Positions 1-6,191 of a stretch of DNA of 6,191 nt are shown here, piece by piece. Below the pieces are notes generated by a model, which was given only the letters and a program-made list of their open reading frames with translations, searched no databases and had not been told where the DNA came from. The translations under genes were made by a program, and so were the position numbers. How positions within the stretch are numbered: position 1 is the stretch's first letter; each line of letters starts with the position of its first letter. This stretch comes from an uncultured Sphingopyxis sp. (GTDB taxonomy: Bacteria; Pseudomonadota; Alphaproteobacteria; Sphingomonadales; Sphingomonadaceae): NCBI GenBank assembly GCA_936933955.1, contig CAKZIN010000088.1, forward strand, positions 1 to 6,191, in the 5' to 3' direction.

Positions 1-1
1 C

Positions 2-1561
2 AAGTCCATCCTGCTCGACGCGCTCGGGCTGACGCTGGGCGCGCGCGCCGACAGCGGGCTGGTGCGACAGGGTGCGGCGCGCGGACGCGTCAGCGCGAGC
101 TTCGCGCCGCTGGCGGCCGGCCACCCCGCGCTGACGCTGCTCGATGACGCGGGGATTGAGGTCGAGCCCGGCGAGCCGCTCGTCATCCGCCGCGAACTGC
201 GCGCCGATGGGGGCAGCCGCGGCTTTGTCGCCGACCAGCCGGCGAGCGCGGCGCTGCTGCGCGACCTCGGCGCGACGCTGGTCGAGGTGCACGGTCAGCA
301 TGACGAACGCGGCCTGCTCAACCCCCGTGGCCACCGCGCGCTGCTCGACGCCTACGGCCGAATCGACCGCGCGGCGCTGGCTGAGGCGCATGCGGCATGG
401 CGCGCGGCGGATGAGGCACTCGAAACCGCGCGCGCCCAGGTCGAACGTGACGCGGCGGAGCTCGAATATCTCGACCACGCCGTCGCCGAACTGACCGCCC
501 TCGCGCCGCAGGAGGGTGAGGAAGCCAGCCTCGCCGAGGCACGCGCGGCGATGCAGAAGGGCGCGCGGCTGGCTGAGGACATGGGCGGGGTCGACGCGCT
601 GCTTGGCGGGTCGGCGGGCGCGCTGGCGCAGCTGCGGGCGGCGACGCGCAAGCTCGACCGGCTGGCAGGCGAGCATGACGCCTTTGCCGACGCGCTCGCG
701 GCATTCGACCGCGCGCTGATCGAGGCTGGTGAGGGCGAGGAAGCACTCGAGCGCGCGGGCGAGGCGCTGCGCCACGACCCCGACGAGCTCGACCGCATCG
801 AAACGCGGCTGTTCGACCTGCGCGGCCTTGCGCGCAAGCATCGGGTGGAGCCGGACGCGCTGTCCACGTTGCTCGCCGACATGACCGCGCGGCGCGACGC
901 GGCGGCAGGCGGTGCAGGCTCGCTCGCGCGGCTCGAGGCGGAGCGCGACGCGGCGCGCGCAACCTATCTCGCGGCGGCCGAGGCGGTGAGCGCGGCACGC
1001 ACCGAGGCGGCCGCTCGGCTCGACGGCGCGGTCGCGGGGGAGCTCTCGCCGCTGAAACTCGACGCCGCGCGTTTCCGTACCGACGTGGCGCGGCTCGACG
1101 AGGGGCAGTGGGGGCCCGATGGCGCCGACCGCGTCGAATTTCTCATCGCCACCAACCCCGGCGCGCCGTTTGCGCCGCTGATGAAGATCGCCAGCGGCGG
1201 CGAACTATCGCGCTTCCTGCTCGCACTGAAGGTCGCGCTGGCTGAGGTCGGCGGTGCCGACACGATCATCTTCGACGAGATCGACCGCGGAGTCGGCGGT
1301 GCCGTGGCCAGCGCCATCGGCGACCGCCTCGCCGCGCTGGCGGGGAGCCGGCAAGTGCTGGTCGTGACGCACAGCCCGCAGGTCGCCGCGCGGGGCGGGA
1401 ACCACTTTCTCATCGCCAAGGCCAGCGACGGCACCGTCACCCGCACCGGCGTGCGCGAACTCGATGCCGCCGACCGCCGCGAAGAGGTGGCGCGGATGCT
1501 CTCCGGCGCCGAAATCACCGACGAGGCGAGGGCGCAGGCGGAAAGGTTGCTGAGCGTATGA
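2..1561 (+). CDS. recN: DNA repair protein RecN, 5'-truncated by window edge
   Basis: RecN is a cytosolic SMC-like ATPase that acts at DNA double-strand breaks during recombinational repair. The reading frame is open from base 2 and the first visible residues, KSILLDALGLTLGARADSG, are the end of the Walker A motif (family form GETGAGKS). About 30-40 N-terminal residues are therefore missing and 519 remain, which fits the usual 550-560. The middle, roughly fragment residues 110-340, is rich in Ala, Glu, Arg and Leu, as expected of the coiled-coil arms. The C-terminal ATPase half has the ABC signature SGGELSR (fragment residues 398-404), Walker B TIIFDEIDRGVGG (421-433) with D425 and E426, and the H-loop VVTHSPQVAARG with H457. 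All catalytic elements in view are intact. The internal ATG/GTG codons near base 62 are not starts. The TGA stop overlaps the ATG of ligA by four bases (ATGA), which points to one transcript. Identification is secure; only the N-terminus is unseen. Confidence 0.96.
   Translation, partial: KSILLDALGLTLGARADSGLVRQGAARGRVSASFAPLAAGHPALTLLDDAGIEVEPGEPLVIRRELRADGGSRGFVADQPASAALLRDLGATLVEVHGQHDERGLLNPRGHRALLDAYGRIDRAALAEAHAAWRAADEALETARAQVERDAAELEYLDHAVAELTALAPQEGEEASLAEARAAMQKGARLAEDMGGVDALLGGSAGALAQLRAATRKLDRLAGEHDAFADALAAFDRALIEAGEGEEALERAGEALRHDPDELDRIETRLFDLRGLARKHRVEPDALSTLLADMTARRDAAAGGAGSLARLEAERDAARATYLAAAEAVSAARTEAAARLDGAVAGELSPLKLDAARFRTDVARLDEGQWGPDGADRVEFLIATNPGAPFAPLMKIASGGELSRFLLALKVALAEVGGADTIIFDEIDRGVGGAVASAIGDRLAALAGSRQVLVVTHSPQVAARGGNHFLIAKASDGTVTRTGVRELDAADRREEVARMLSGAEITDEARAQAERLLSV
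1541..1546 (+). promoter_or_regulatory. Probable ribosome binding site of ligA
   Basis: A purine run GAAAGG lies inside the end of recN, 11 bases before the ligA ATG. It is a modest Shine-Dalgarno match. Because the ligA start overlaps the recN stop, re-initiation by ribosomes finishing recN may matter as much as this site. Confidence 0.4.
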
Positions 1562-3696
1562 GAACCGACCCCGCCGTGCGCATTGCCGAGCTGTCGGCGG
1601 AGGTCGCGCGGCACGCGGCGCTCTACCACGACCAGGACGCGCCGAAGATTTCGGACGCCGATTATGACGCGCTGGTGCGCGAGTTGACCGCGCTGGAGGC
1701 CGCGCATCCGCAGTTCGCGCGCGCGGATAGTCCGTCGCAGGCGGTGGGCGCGACGCCGACCTCGTCGCTGACGAAGGTCACACATGCGAAGCCGATGCTC
1801 AGCCTCGACAACGCGTTCAGCGCGGGGGAGGTCGAGGAGTTCGTGGCGCGTGTGCGGCGCTTTCTATCGCTCGGCGAGGACGAGCCGGTCGCGCTGCTGG
1901 CGGAACCGAAGATCGACGGGCTCAGCTGCTCGCTGCGTTACGAGGACGGCGCGCTGGTCCTGGCGGCGACGCGCGGCGACGGCGCGGTGGGCGAGGACGT
2001 CACCGCCAACGTCCGCACGATCGCGGGGGTGCCGCAAATACTCCCCTCCCGCTTGCGGGAGGGGCCGGGGGTGGGCGCGGAGCAACCAGCGTCGGTGTCA
2101 AACCCGGCCCACCCCCAACCCCTCCCGCAAGCGGGAGGGGAGCGAGGTGCCCCCCACATCTTCGAAATCCGCGGTGAGGTGTATCTCGACAAGGACGCGT
2201 TTGCGGCGCTCAACCAGCGACAGGCGGAGACGGGGGGCAAGCTCTACGCCAACCCGCGCAACGCGGCGGCAGGGTCGCTGCGGCAGAAGGACGCCAGCGT
2301 CACCGCGGGCCGCGGCCTCAAATTCTTTGCGCACGGCTGGGGCGAGGCGAGCGAGCTGCCCGCCGACACGCAAAGCGGGGTCATGGCCGCGCTCGCCGCG
2401 TGGGGCTTTGACGTGGCGCCGGGGGCGGCGCGGGTGGAGAGCGTCGCGGGGGCGCTCGAAACCTACGCGGCGATCGAGCACCGGCGCGCCGACCTCGCGT
2501 TCGACATCGACGGGGTGGTGTACAAGGTCGACCGGCTCGACTGGCAGGCGCGGCTGGGCTTCGTCGCCAAAGCGCCGCGCTGGGCGATCGCGCACAAATT
2601 CCCGGCAGAGCGCGCGGAAACGACGCTCGAAGCGATCGACATCCAGGTCGGGCGCACGGGCAAGCTCACCCCGGTCGGGCGGCTGACCCCGGTCGGCGTG
2701 GGCGGGGTGATCGTCGCCAATGTGACGCTGCACAACCGCGACGAGATCGCGCGGCTCGGCTTGCGGGTGGGCGACCGGGTGCGGATCCAGCGCGCGGGCG
2801 ACGTTATCCCGCAGGTGGTCGAGAACCTCACTCGCGAGGCAAGCCGCGAGCCTTATCTCTTCCCCGACCACTGCCCGCAATGCGGCAGCGAAGCGGTGGC
2901 GGCGGAGGGCGAGGTCGACGTGCGCTGCACCGGCGGGCTGATCTGCCCGGCGCAGCGTTTCGAACGGCTGCGCCACTTCGTCAGCCGCGGCGCGCTCGAC
3001 ATCGAAGGGTTGGGCGAAAAGGCGATTGCGGAGTTCATCGGCCTCGGTTGGCTGGCGGCGCCGGCGGATATTTATCGCCTGCGCGACCATCGCGACGCGC
3101 TGATCGGGCGCGAGGGGTGGCAGGCCAAGTCGGTCGAGACGCTGCTCGCGGCGATCGAGGCCAAGCGGTCGCCCGATGCGGCGCGGCTGCTGTTCGGGCT
3201 TGGCATCCGCCACGTCGGCATCGTCACCGCGCGCGATCTGCTGAGGAGCGTGGGCTCGCTGGCCGAGATGCGGCGGCTGGCGGAGGCGGCGCGGGCGGGG
3301 GACGAGGAGGCGCGCGCGGCGCTCACCGCGGCGGACGGGGTGGGCCCGGCGGTGGTCGAGGCGCTTGGCGATTTCTTCCACGAACCGCACAATGTCGCGC
3401 TGTGGGACGACCTCTTGACGCTGGTCGAACCGCAGGCAGTGGCGCGCGCGACGCGCGAGACCGCATGGACCGGCAAGACGATCGTCTTCACCGGCAAGCT
3501 CGAGACGCTGTCGCGCGACGAAGCGAAGGCACAGGCCGAGGCGTTGGGGGCGCGCGCTGCAGGGTCGATCAGCAAGGCGACCGATCTGCTGGTCGCGGGG
3601 CCGGGTGCAGGATCAAAGCTCAAAAAGGCGGAAGAACTGGGCGTCCGCGTGGTGGACGAAGCCGGCTGGGCTGCGATCGTCTCGGAGGTTGGCTGA
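1558..3696 (+). CDS. ligA: NAD+-dependent DNA ligase LigA with an in-frame repeat-encoded insertion
   Basis: LigA seals nicks in duplex DNA at replication and repair, using NAD+ to form a ligase-AMP intermediate. At 712 aa it is longer than E. coli LigA (671). Domains in order: Ia NMN-binding domain with Y23, H24, D33, Y36 and D37; the SLDN motif (82-85); the nucleotidyltransferase domain with catalytic K118 in EPKIDG, R139 in ATRGDG, E207 in EIRGEV, K323 in VVYKV and K347 in AHKFPAE; OB fold about 352-432; a zinc finger with C439, C442, C457 and C463; helix-hairpin-helix region about 480-615; and a BRCT domain about 637-711. Compared with E. coli as I recall it, numbering is offset by 3 at the catalytic lysine (115) but by 34 at the RGE glutamate (173), so about 31 residues are inserted between them. 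This matches residues 162-195, encoded by a palindromic repeat. The ATG is chosen because it overlaps the recN stop and places domain Ia at the normal distance. All known catalytic and zinc-binding residues are kept, so the enzyme is probably active. Confidence 0.98.
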   Translation: MRTDPAVRIAELSAEVARHAALYHDQDAPKISDADYDALVRELTALEAAHPQFARADSPSQAVGATPTSSLTKVTHAKPMLSLDNAFSAGEVEEFVARVRRFLSLGEDEPVALLAEPKIDGLSCSLRYEDGALVLAATRGDGAVGEDVTANVRTIAGVPQILPSRLREGPGVGAEQPASVSNPAHPQPLPQAGGERGAPHIFEIRGEVYLDKDAFAALNQRQAETGGKLYANPRNAAAGSLRQKDASVTAGRGLKFFAHGWGEASELPADTQSGVMAALAAWGFDVAPGAARVESVAGALETYAAIEHRRADLAFDIDGVVYKVDRLDWQARLGFVAKAPRWAIAHKFPAERAETTLEAIDIQVGRTGKLTPVGRLTPVGVGGVIVANVTLHNRDEIARLGLRVGDRVRIQRAGDVIPQVVENLTREASREPYLFPDHCPQCGSEAVAAEGEVDVRCTGGLICPAQRFERLRHFVSRGALDIEGLGEKAIAEFIGLGWLAAPADIYRLRDHRDALIGREGWQAKSVETLLAAIEAKRSPDAARLLFGLGIRHVGIVTARDLLRSVGSLAEMRRLAEAARAGDEEARAALTAADGVGPAVVEALGDFFHEPHNVALWDDLLTLVEPQAVARATRETAWTGKTIVFTGKLETLSRDEAKAQAEALGARAAGSISKATDLLVAGPGAGSKLKKAEELGVRVVDEAGWAAIVSEVG
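2043..2064 (+). repeat. Left palindrome of the ligA repeat element
   Basis: Ten-base arms CCCCTCCCGC and GCGGGAGGGG flank a two-base TT centre. It is followed by a G/C run ending GGGGGTGGGC, which makes this the forward-oriented unit of the doublet. In the mRNA it could fold alone or pair with the right unit. Confidence 0.85.
2119..2140 (-). repeat. Right palindrome of the ligA repeat element
   Basis: This is the same ten-base-arm palindrome as the left unit but in opposite orientation, with AA at the centre. It is preceded by GCCCACCCCC, the complement of the tail of the left unit. The two units are thus head-to-head copies of one repeat, and because they lie in different orientation they encode different peptides in the ligA frame. 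Confidence 0.85.
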
Positions 3697-3700
3697 CCCC

Positions 3701-3707
3701 AAGGGAG
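3701..3707 (+). promoter_or_regulatory. Ribosome binding site deciding the start of the unknown gene
   Basis: AAGGGAG lies just after the ligA stop and 11 bases before the ATG at 3719. It is the best Shine-Dalgarno match near this gene and supports that ATG over the in-frame upstream ATG at 3605, which is buried in the ligA BRCT coding sequence. Confidence 0.6.
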
Positions 3708-3718
3708 CAACGTTCAAA

Positions 3719-4435
3719 ATGACTAAGCTAAGTAAAGAAATAACTGTTGAACTCTGGAACCAATTGCGTGAGCATATCAAGCTTACCGATCGGGAAAAAA
3801 CTTACGGCCGAGGGAAGTGGTGCGCAACTATTGAAGTCGAAATAACGAAAAGTGTTTGTAGACGGTTGAGGGGTGTTGCCGAAGTAACACGTTCGCAACA
3901 ATCTAGCCTGAAAGGGGGTTTCGAAAGTTATTTCCAAATTTCGGGAAAGAGGGCTCGACTCGACGGTTTCTTTCCAGAGCAGCAGGCTGTCTGGGAGGCG
4001 AAAGTTTCGAAAGTCGATACACTGTGCCGAAAGCCCGGGGCCTTCGCGTTGCACGACCTTGGGCAATGGGCACAGGACACGGTCAAACTTCTTCATTTTC
4101 ATAATGAACTAACGACTGGCCTGATGTCTATTATCCTGCTGAGAAGCGATTCTGCAGATAAGAACGCACGATCTTGGTTTAATGAATGGAAAAAAAAAGT
4201 TGTGTTTCAGGGCATAGCCGATTTAACAGGCCGACAGGAGTTGCTACAAGAAGGCGCGAATCGTCGTTGGCAACTTTTCGCGTTGCTTCAACTAGCTGCT
4301 CTTGACTTTCAGCAAGTCGAAGCGATCGCATCGTCGCGTGAGTGCGTATTTACTTTTAGCGTCGGTGACCTTCCTTGGGGTGCAGAAACGCGAAAAGTTA
4401 TTCCATTTCTCAACTCTGACTTTTCTGGTGCGTAG
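3719..4435 (+). CDS. Unknown protein, putative PD-(D/E)XK nuclease fold, foreign composition
   Basis: I do not recognise this 238-aa protein by family. It is soluble in appearance, with no signal peptide or membrane segment. Visible pattern: RLDGFF with D82, then EAK with E93 and K95 after the hydrophobic stretch QAVW, i.e. D-x10-E-x-K. A possible upstream acidic residue is E69 in GGFESYF, a helix with Q116 follows, and a likely beta strand LMSIILLR (135-142) comes next. This order resembles the PD-(D/E)XK nuclease core (restriction enzymes, Holliday junction resolvases and related proteins); the assignment is inference from a short motif. The gene is much poorer in GC than its neighbours: the first 60 bases are about 37% GC and a later line about 52%, against roughly 70% around it, with A/T-ending codons such as AAA, GAA, ATA and ACT. 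It sits 22 bases after ligA and 21 before phhA, all on the same strand. Start is ATG 3719, with a good ribosome binding site. A real gene is likely; a nuclease role is a moderate guess. Confidence 0.82.
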   Translation: MTKLSKEITVELWNQLREHIKLTDREKTYGRGKWCATIEVEITKSVCRRLRGVAEVTRSQQSSLKGGFESYFQISGKRARLDGFFPEQQAVWEAKVSKVDTLCRKPGAFALHDLGQWAQDTVKLLHFHNELTTGLMSIILLRSDSADKNARSWFNEWKKKVVFQGIADLTGRQELLQEGANRRWQLFALLQLAALDFQQVEAIASSRECVFTFSVGDLPWGAETRKVIPFLNSDFSGA

Positions 4436-4456
4436 AGAGCTTCTAACCTGCCGGGC

Positions 4457-5338
4457 ATGAACGCCGAACCTCCTCTCCACGTCTTCGACACGCCGCCGCC
4501 CGGGGCCGCGGCCGACTGGACCATCCCGCAGGAGTGGGAGCGATTCACCGCCGAGGAGCACGCGGTCTGGGACACGCTGTTCGAGCGCCAGTCCAAGATG
4601 CTCCCCGGCCGCGCGAGCGAGGCATTTCTGCGCGGGATCGACGTGCTCAAGCTCGAAAAGCCGGGCATTCCCGACTTCCGCGAGCTCAACGCCCGGCTGA
4701 TGGACGCCACCGGCTGGCAAGTGGTGGCGGTGCCGGGGCTGGTGCCTGACGACGTGTTCTTCGACCATCTCGCCAACCGGCGCTTCGTCAGCGGCAACTT
4801 CATCCGCCGCGCCGACCAGCTCGATTATCTGCAGGAGCCGGACGTTTTCCACGACGTGTTCGGTCACGTCCCGATGCTCGCCGATCCGGTGTTCGCCGAT
4901 TACATGGAGGCCTATGGCAAGGGCGGCTTGCGCGCGCTGGAGCACGGCAGCCTCAAGAACCTCGCGCGGCTCTACTGGTACACGGTCGAGTTCGGGCTGG
5001 TGCGCGAAGCCGAGGGGCTCCGCATCTACGGCGCAGGGATCGTGTCGTCCTATGGCGAAAGCGTGTTCGCGCTCGACGATCCGAGTCCCAACCGCATCAT
5101 GCTCGACCTCGAACGGGTGATGCGCACCGATTATCGGATCGACGATTACCAGCAGGTCTATTTCGTCATCGACAGCTTCGATGACTTGCTGCGGCAGACG
5201 GTCGAGACGGATTTTGCTCCGCTCTATGCGAGGCTGGAGGGGGCGGAAACGCTCGCAGTCGACGCGATCCTGCCGGGCGACGAGGTGCTGACCCGCGGCA
5301 CGCAGGCTTACGCGAATGGCAAGGCAACTGGCCGATAA
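4457..5338 (+). CDS. phhA: Phenylalanine 4-hydroxylase
   Basis: This non-heme iron monooxygenase converts phenylalanine to tyrosine with O2 and a reduced pterin, the first step of phenylalanine catabolism in the cytosol. The 293-aa length is normal for the bacterial single-domain form, which lacks the N-terminal ACT regulatory domain of animal enzymes. The iron ligands are visible: H132 and H137 in FHDVFGHVPML and E178 in YWYTVEFGLV, matching the 2-His-1-Glu triad of the family. The conserved GIVSSYGES segment (residues about 194-202) follows. The N-terminal PPPGAAADWTIPQEW and HAVWDTLFERQ are typical of alphaproteobacterial members. The start at 4457 is limited by an in-frame TAG at 4433, the stop of the preceding gene. 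No strong Shine-Dalgarno sequence is seen; a weak AGAGAG at 4434-4439 is too far for ideal spacing. Composition is GC-rich like recN and ligA. No pterin dehydratase gene (phhB) is next to it in the window. Any promoter of its own would have to lie within the preceding AT-rich gene. Confidence 0.95.
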   Translation: MNAEPPLHVFDTPPPGAAADWTIPQEWERFTAEEHAVWDTLFERQSKMLPGRASEAFLRGIDVLKLEKPGIPDFRELNARLMDATGWQVVAVPGLVPDDVFFDHLANRRFVSGNFIRRADQLDYLQEPDVFHDVFGHVPMLADPVFADYMEAYGKGGLRALEHGSLKNLARLYWYTVEFGLVREAEGLRIYGAGIVSSYGESVFALDDPSPNRIMLDLERVMRTDYRIDDYQQVYFVIDSFDDLLRQTVETDFAPLYARLEGAETLAVDAILPGDEVLTRGTQAYANGKATGR

Positions 5339-5362
5339 GCCAACGTCGGGGTAATGCAGAAG

Positions 5363-5377
5363 AGGCGCTTGGCGCCT
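5363..5377. terminator. Small hairpin between convergent phhA and prmA, possible bidirectional terminator
   Basis: AGGCGC and GCGCCT form a perfect six-base stem with a three-base TTG loop in the 46-base gap between the two convergent stops. It is well placed to end both transcripts, but neither side has a T tract, so it does not meet the rule for a standard intrinsic terminator. Confidence 0.35.
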
Positions 5378-5384
5378 ACGCCGA

Positions 5385-6191
5385 TCACCACTCCCCCGTG
5401 TCGTCGGCGTGCGCTGCGGCGCGCGTGGTGCGTGAAGGCCTCTGCCAGCCGTAACGGCGGCGGCGGGTGAGGCGAAGGACAGGCCAGTGGGCGTCCGCAG
5501 CGCCTGCATCATCGAGGCGGAAGCCAGCGCGGCGGTAGGCGGCGATCACCGCCGCCCGCTGATCGCTCGTCAGCCCCGCCAGGAGCAGCGTCGCGCCCGG
5601 AGCGGCGATGCGGGCGATGGCCGGAGCTAGCACGATCAGCGGCCTTGCGAGGATGTTGGCGACGATCAGGTCGAACGGCGCCGCGGCGCGAATCAGCGGC
5701 GCGTCGGTGCCATCGGCGACCGTCAGCGCCAGCTCCCCCGCGCCGGGGCCTAGCGCCACGCCGTTGACGAGCGCGTTCTCCGCCGAAATCGCCACGCTCA
5801 CCGGGTCGATGTCGCTCGCCAGCGCGTGCGCGCGCGGCCACAGGTGGAGCGCGGCAAAGGCGAGGAGGCCCGTCCCCGTGCCGATGTCGGCGACGTGGCG
5901 ATAGCGTCGCCCGCGCCGCGCGAGCCGGTCCATTGCGGCGAGGCAGCCTGCTGTGGTGTCGTGGTGACCGGTGCCGAACGCGCGGCTCGCTTCGATGCGA
6001 AAGCTGACGACGCCCGGCTCCACGCTGGATGGGTCGGCGTGGGTGTGGACGAAGAAGCGACCAGCGCGCACCGGCTCCAGTCCTGCTTGCGACAGCGTCA
6101 CCCAGTCTTCGTCGGGAAGCGCCTGCGCGCGCGGGGCTCCGTCCGCGCCGACCAGCGCGGCGAGCGCGCGCCGCGTCGCCAGGAACGCGGC
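5385..6191 (-). CDS. prmA: Ribosomal protein L11 methyltransferase, 5'-truncated by window edge
   Basis: PrmA is a cytosolic S-adenosylmethionine-dependent enzyme that methylates ribosomal protein L11. The frame stays open to the window end, giving 268 visible residues; the true start lies beyond it. The visible part starts in the N-terminal substrate-recognition domain (PDEDWVTLSQAGLEPVRAG, then RFFVHTH). It continues with the family segment FGTGHHDTTAGCL (fragment residues 72-84), the SAM-binding motif I ADIGTGTGLLAF (101-112, D102), the acidic SDIDPVSV, and DLIVANILARPLIVLAP, the counterpart of the N-I-L-A-x-P-L segment of E. coli PrmA. A basic C-terminal tail rich in Arg follows. A GTG at 6101-6099 could be mistaken for a start, but the conserved DEDW sequence before it shows that the gene continues upstream. 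It is convergent with phhA and not in its operon. Identification is firm from motifs and order. Confidence 0.93.
   Translation of the reverse strand, partial: AAFLATRRALAALVGADGAPRAQALPDEDWVTLSQAGLEPVRAGRFFVHTHADPSSVEPGVVSFRIEASRAFGTGHHDTTAGCLAAMDRLARRGRRYRHVADIGTGTGLLAFAALHLWPRAHALASDIDPVSVAISAENALVNGVALGPGAGELALTVADGTDAPLIRAAAPFDLIVANILARPLIVLAPAIARIAAPGATLLLAGLTSDQRAAVIAAYRRAGFRLDDAGAADAHWPVLRLTRRRRYGWQRPSRTTRAAAHADDTGEW

Larger units (their letters stand above)
2041..2142 (+). repeat. Palindromic REPIN-like element inserted in frame in ligA
   Basis: Two inverted arms, 2041-2076 and 2107-2142, are complementary at 34 of 36 positions; the only mismatch is GG against AA. They enclose a 30-base loop (2077-2106). 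Each arm holds its own palindrome. The element is 102 bases, exactly 34 codons, and begins at the first base of ligA codon 162 and ends with codon 195. The forward strand has no stop in any frame, and the only reverse-strand stop triplet is in the loop (2098-2100). It encodes a Pro/Gly/Arg-rich peptide (LPSRLREGPGVG ... HPQPLPQAGGE). The arrangement of paired, inverted palindromic units is that of REP doublets mobilised by RAYT transposases; in-frame insertion in genes is the known behaviour of Rickettsia palindromic elements. That it is mobile is inference, since no second copy is in the window and no target-site duplication is evident. Confidence 0.88.

Noticed and set aside
62..1561. recN starting at the GTG near base 62
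   Set aside because: The frame is open from base 2 and carries the K-S end of Walker A, so the gene begins before the window.
2041..2142. CRISPR-like repeat or transcription terminator in ligA
   Set aside because: There are only two units, in inverted orientation, inside an intact coding frame that continues with full ligase motifs, and there is no T tract.
2098..3390. 430-codon open frame on the reverse strand of ligA
   Set aside because: It lies wholly antisense to the well-supported ligA and has the Arg/Ala/Pro-rich make-up of a GC-rich shadow frame, with no recognisable motif.
3605..3718. Upstream in-frame extension of the unknown gene from an ATG inside ligA
   Set aside because: It would overlap the conserved BRCT coding sequence of ligA by over 90 bases, and a better ribosome binding site precedes the ATG at 3719.
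4292..5512. 406-codon open frame on the reverse strand across phhA
   Set aside because: It overlaps phhA, the end of the unknown gene and prmA in a different frame; it has no family features and is explained by GC-rich third positions.
5728..5752. GC-rich inverted stretch within prmA
   Set aside because: Short imperfect symmetry of C and G runs is expected at this composition, and it lies in conserved coding sequence.
5385..6101. prmA starting at the GTG at 6101-6099
   Set aside because: The frame stays open upstream and encodes DEDW just before it, a conserved stretch of the PrmA N-terminal domain, so the GTG is an internal valine.

Overview
This window comes from a GC-rich alphaproteobacterium, most likely a sphingomonad (Sphingomonadales). 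The basis is the strongly GC-biased codon use of the housekeeping genes, the recN-ligA gene pair, the family-level look of the proteins, and a palindromic repeat type that I recall as common in this group. The genus cannot be told from the sequence alone.

Layout. Positions 2-1561 (+) hold the 3' nine-tenths of recN, cut by the window edge inside its Walker A motif. Its stop overlaps the start of ligA (1558-3696, +), a complete NAD+-dependent DNA ligase, in an ATGA junction, so the two DNA-repair genes look co-transcribed and translationally coupled. A short gap of 22 bases leads to an AT-richer gene of unknown function (3719-4435, +, 238 aa). Its composition differs sharply from everything around it, and it carries a D-x10-E-x-K pattern that suggests a PD-(D/E)XK nuclease fold. 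After 21 bases comes phhA (4457-5338, +), phenylalanine 4-hydroxylase. A 46-base gap with a small perfect hairpin separates it from the convergent prmA (5385 to beyond the window end, -), the ribosomal protein L11 methyltransferase.

The most striking structure is a 102-base element inside ligA (2041-2142). It is a near-perfect inverted repeat of two 36-base arms around a 30-base loop, and each arm is itself an almost perfect palindrome. It is exactly 34 codons long, in frame, and has no stop codon in any forward frame, so it adds a Pro/Gly-rich peptide to the nucleotidyltransferase domain of the ligase, which otherwise keeps all its catalytic residues. It looks like a REP-doublet (REPIN-like) element, or a functional parallel of the Rickettsia palindromic elements, fixed inside an essential gene.

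The second point of interest is the foreign-looking gene between ligA and phhA, which appears to be a single horizontally acquired gene in a housekeeping neighbourhood. No tRNA, rRNA, CRISPR array, transposase gene or origin was seen, and there is no gene-free stretch longer than 46 bases.
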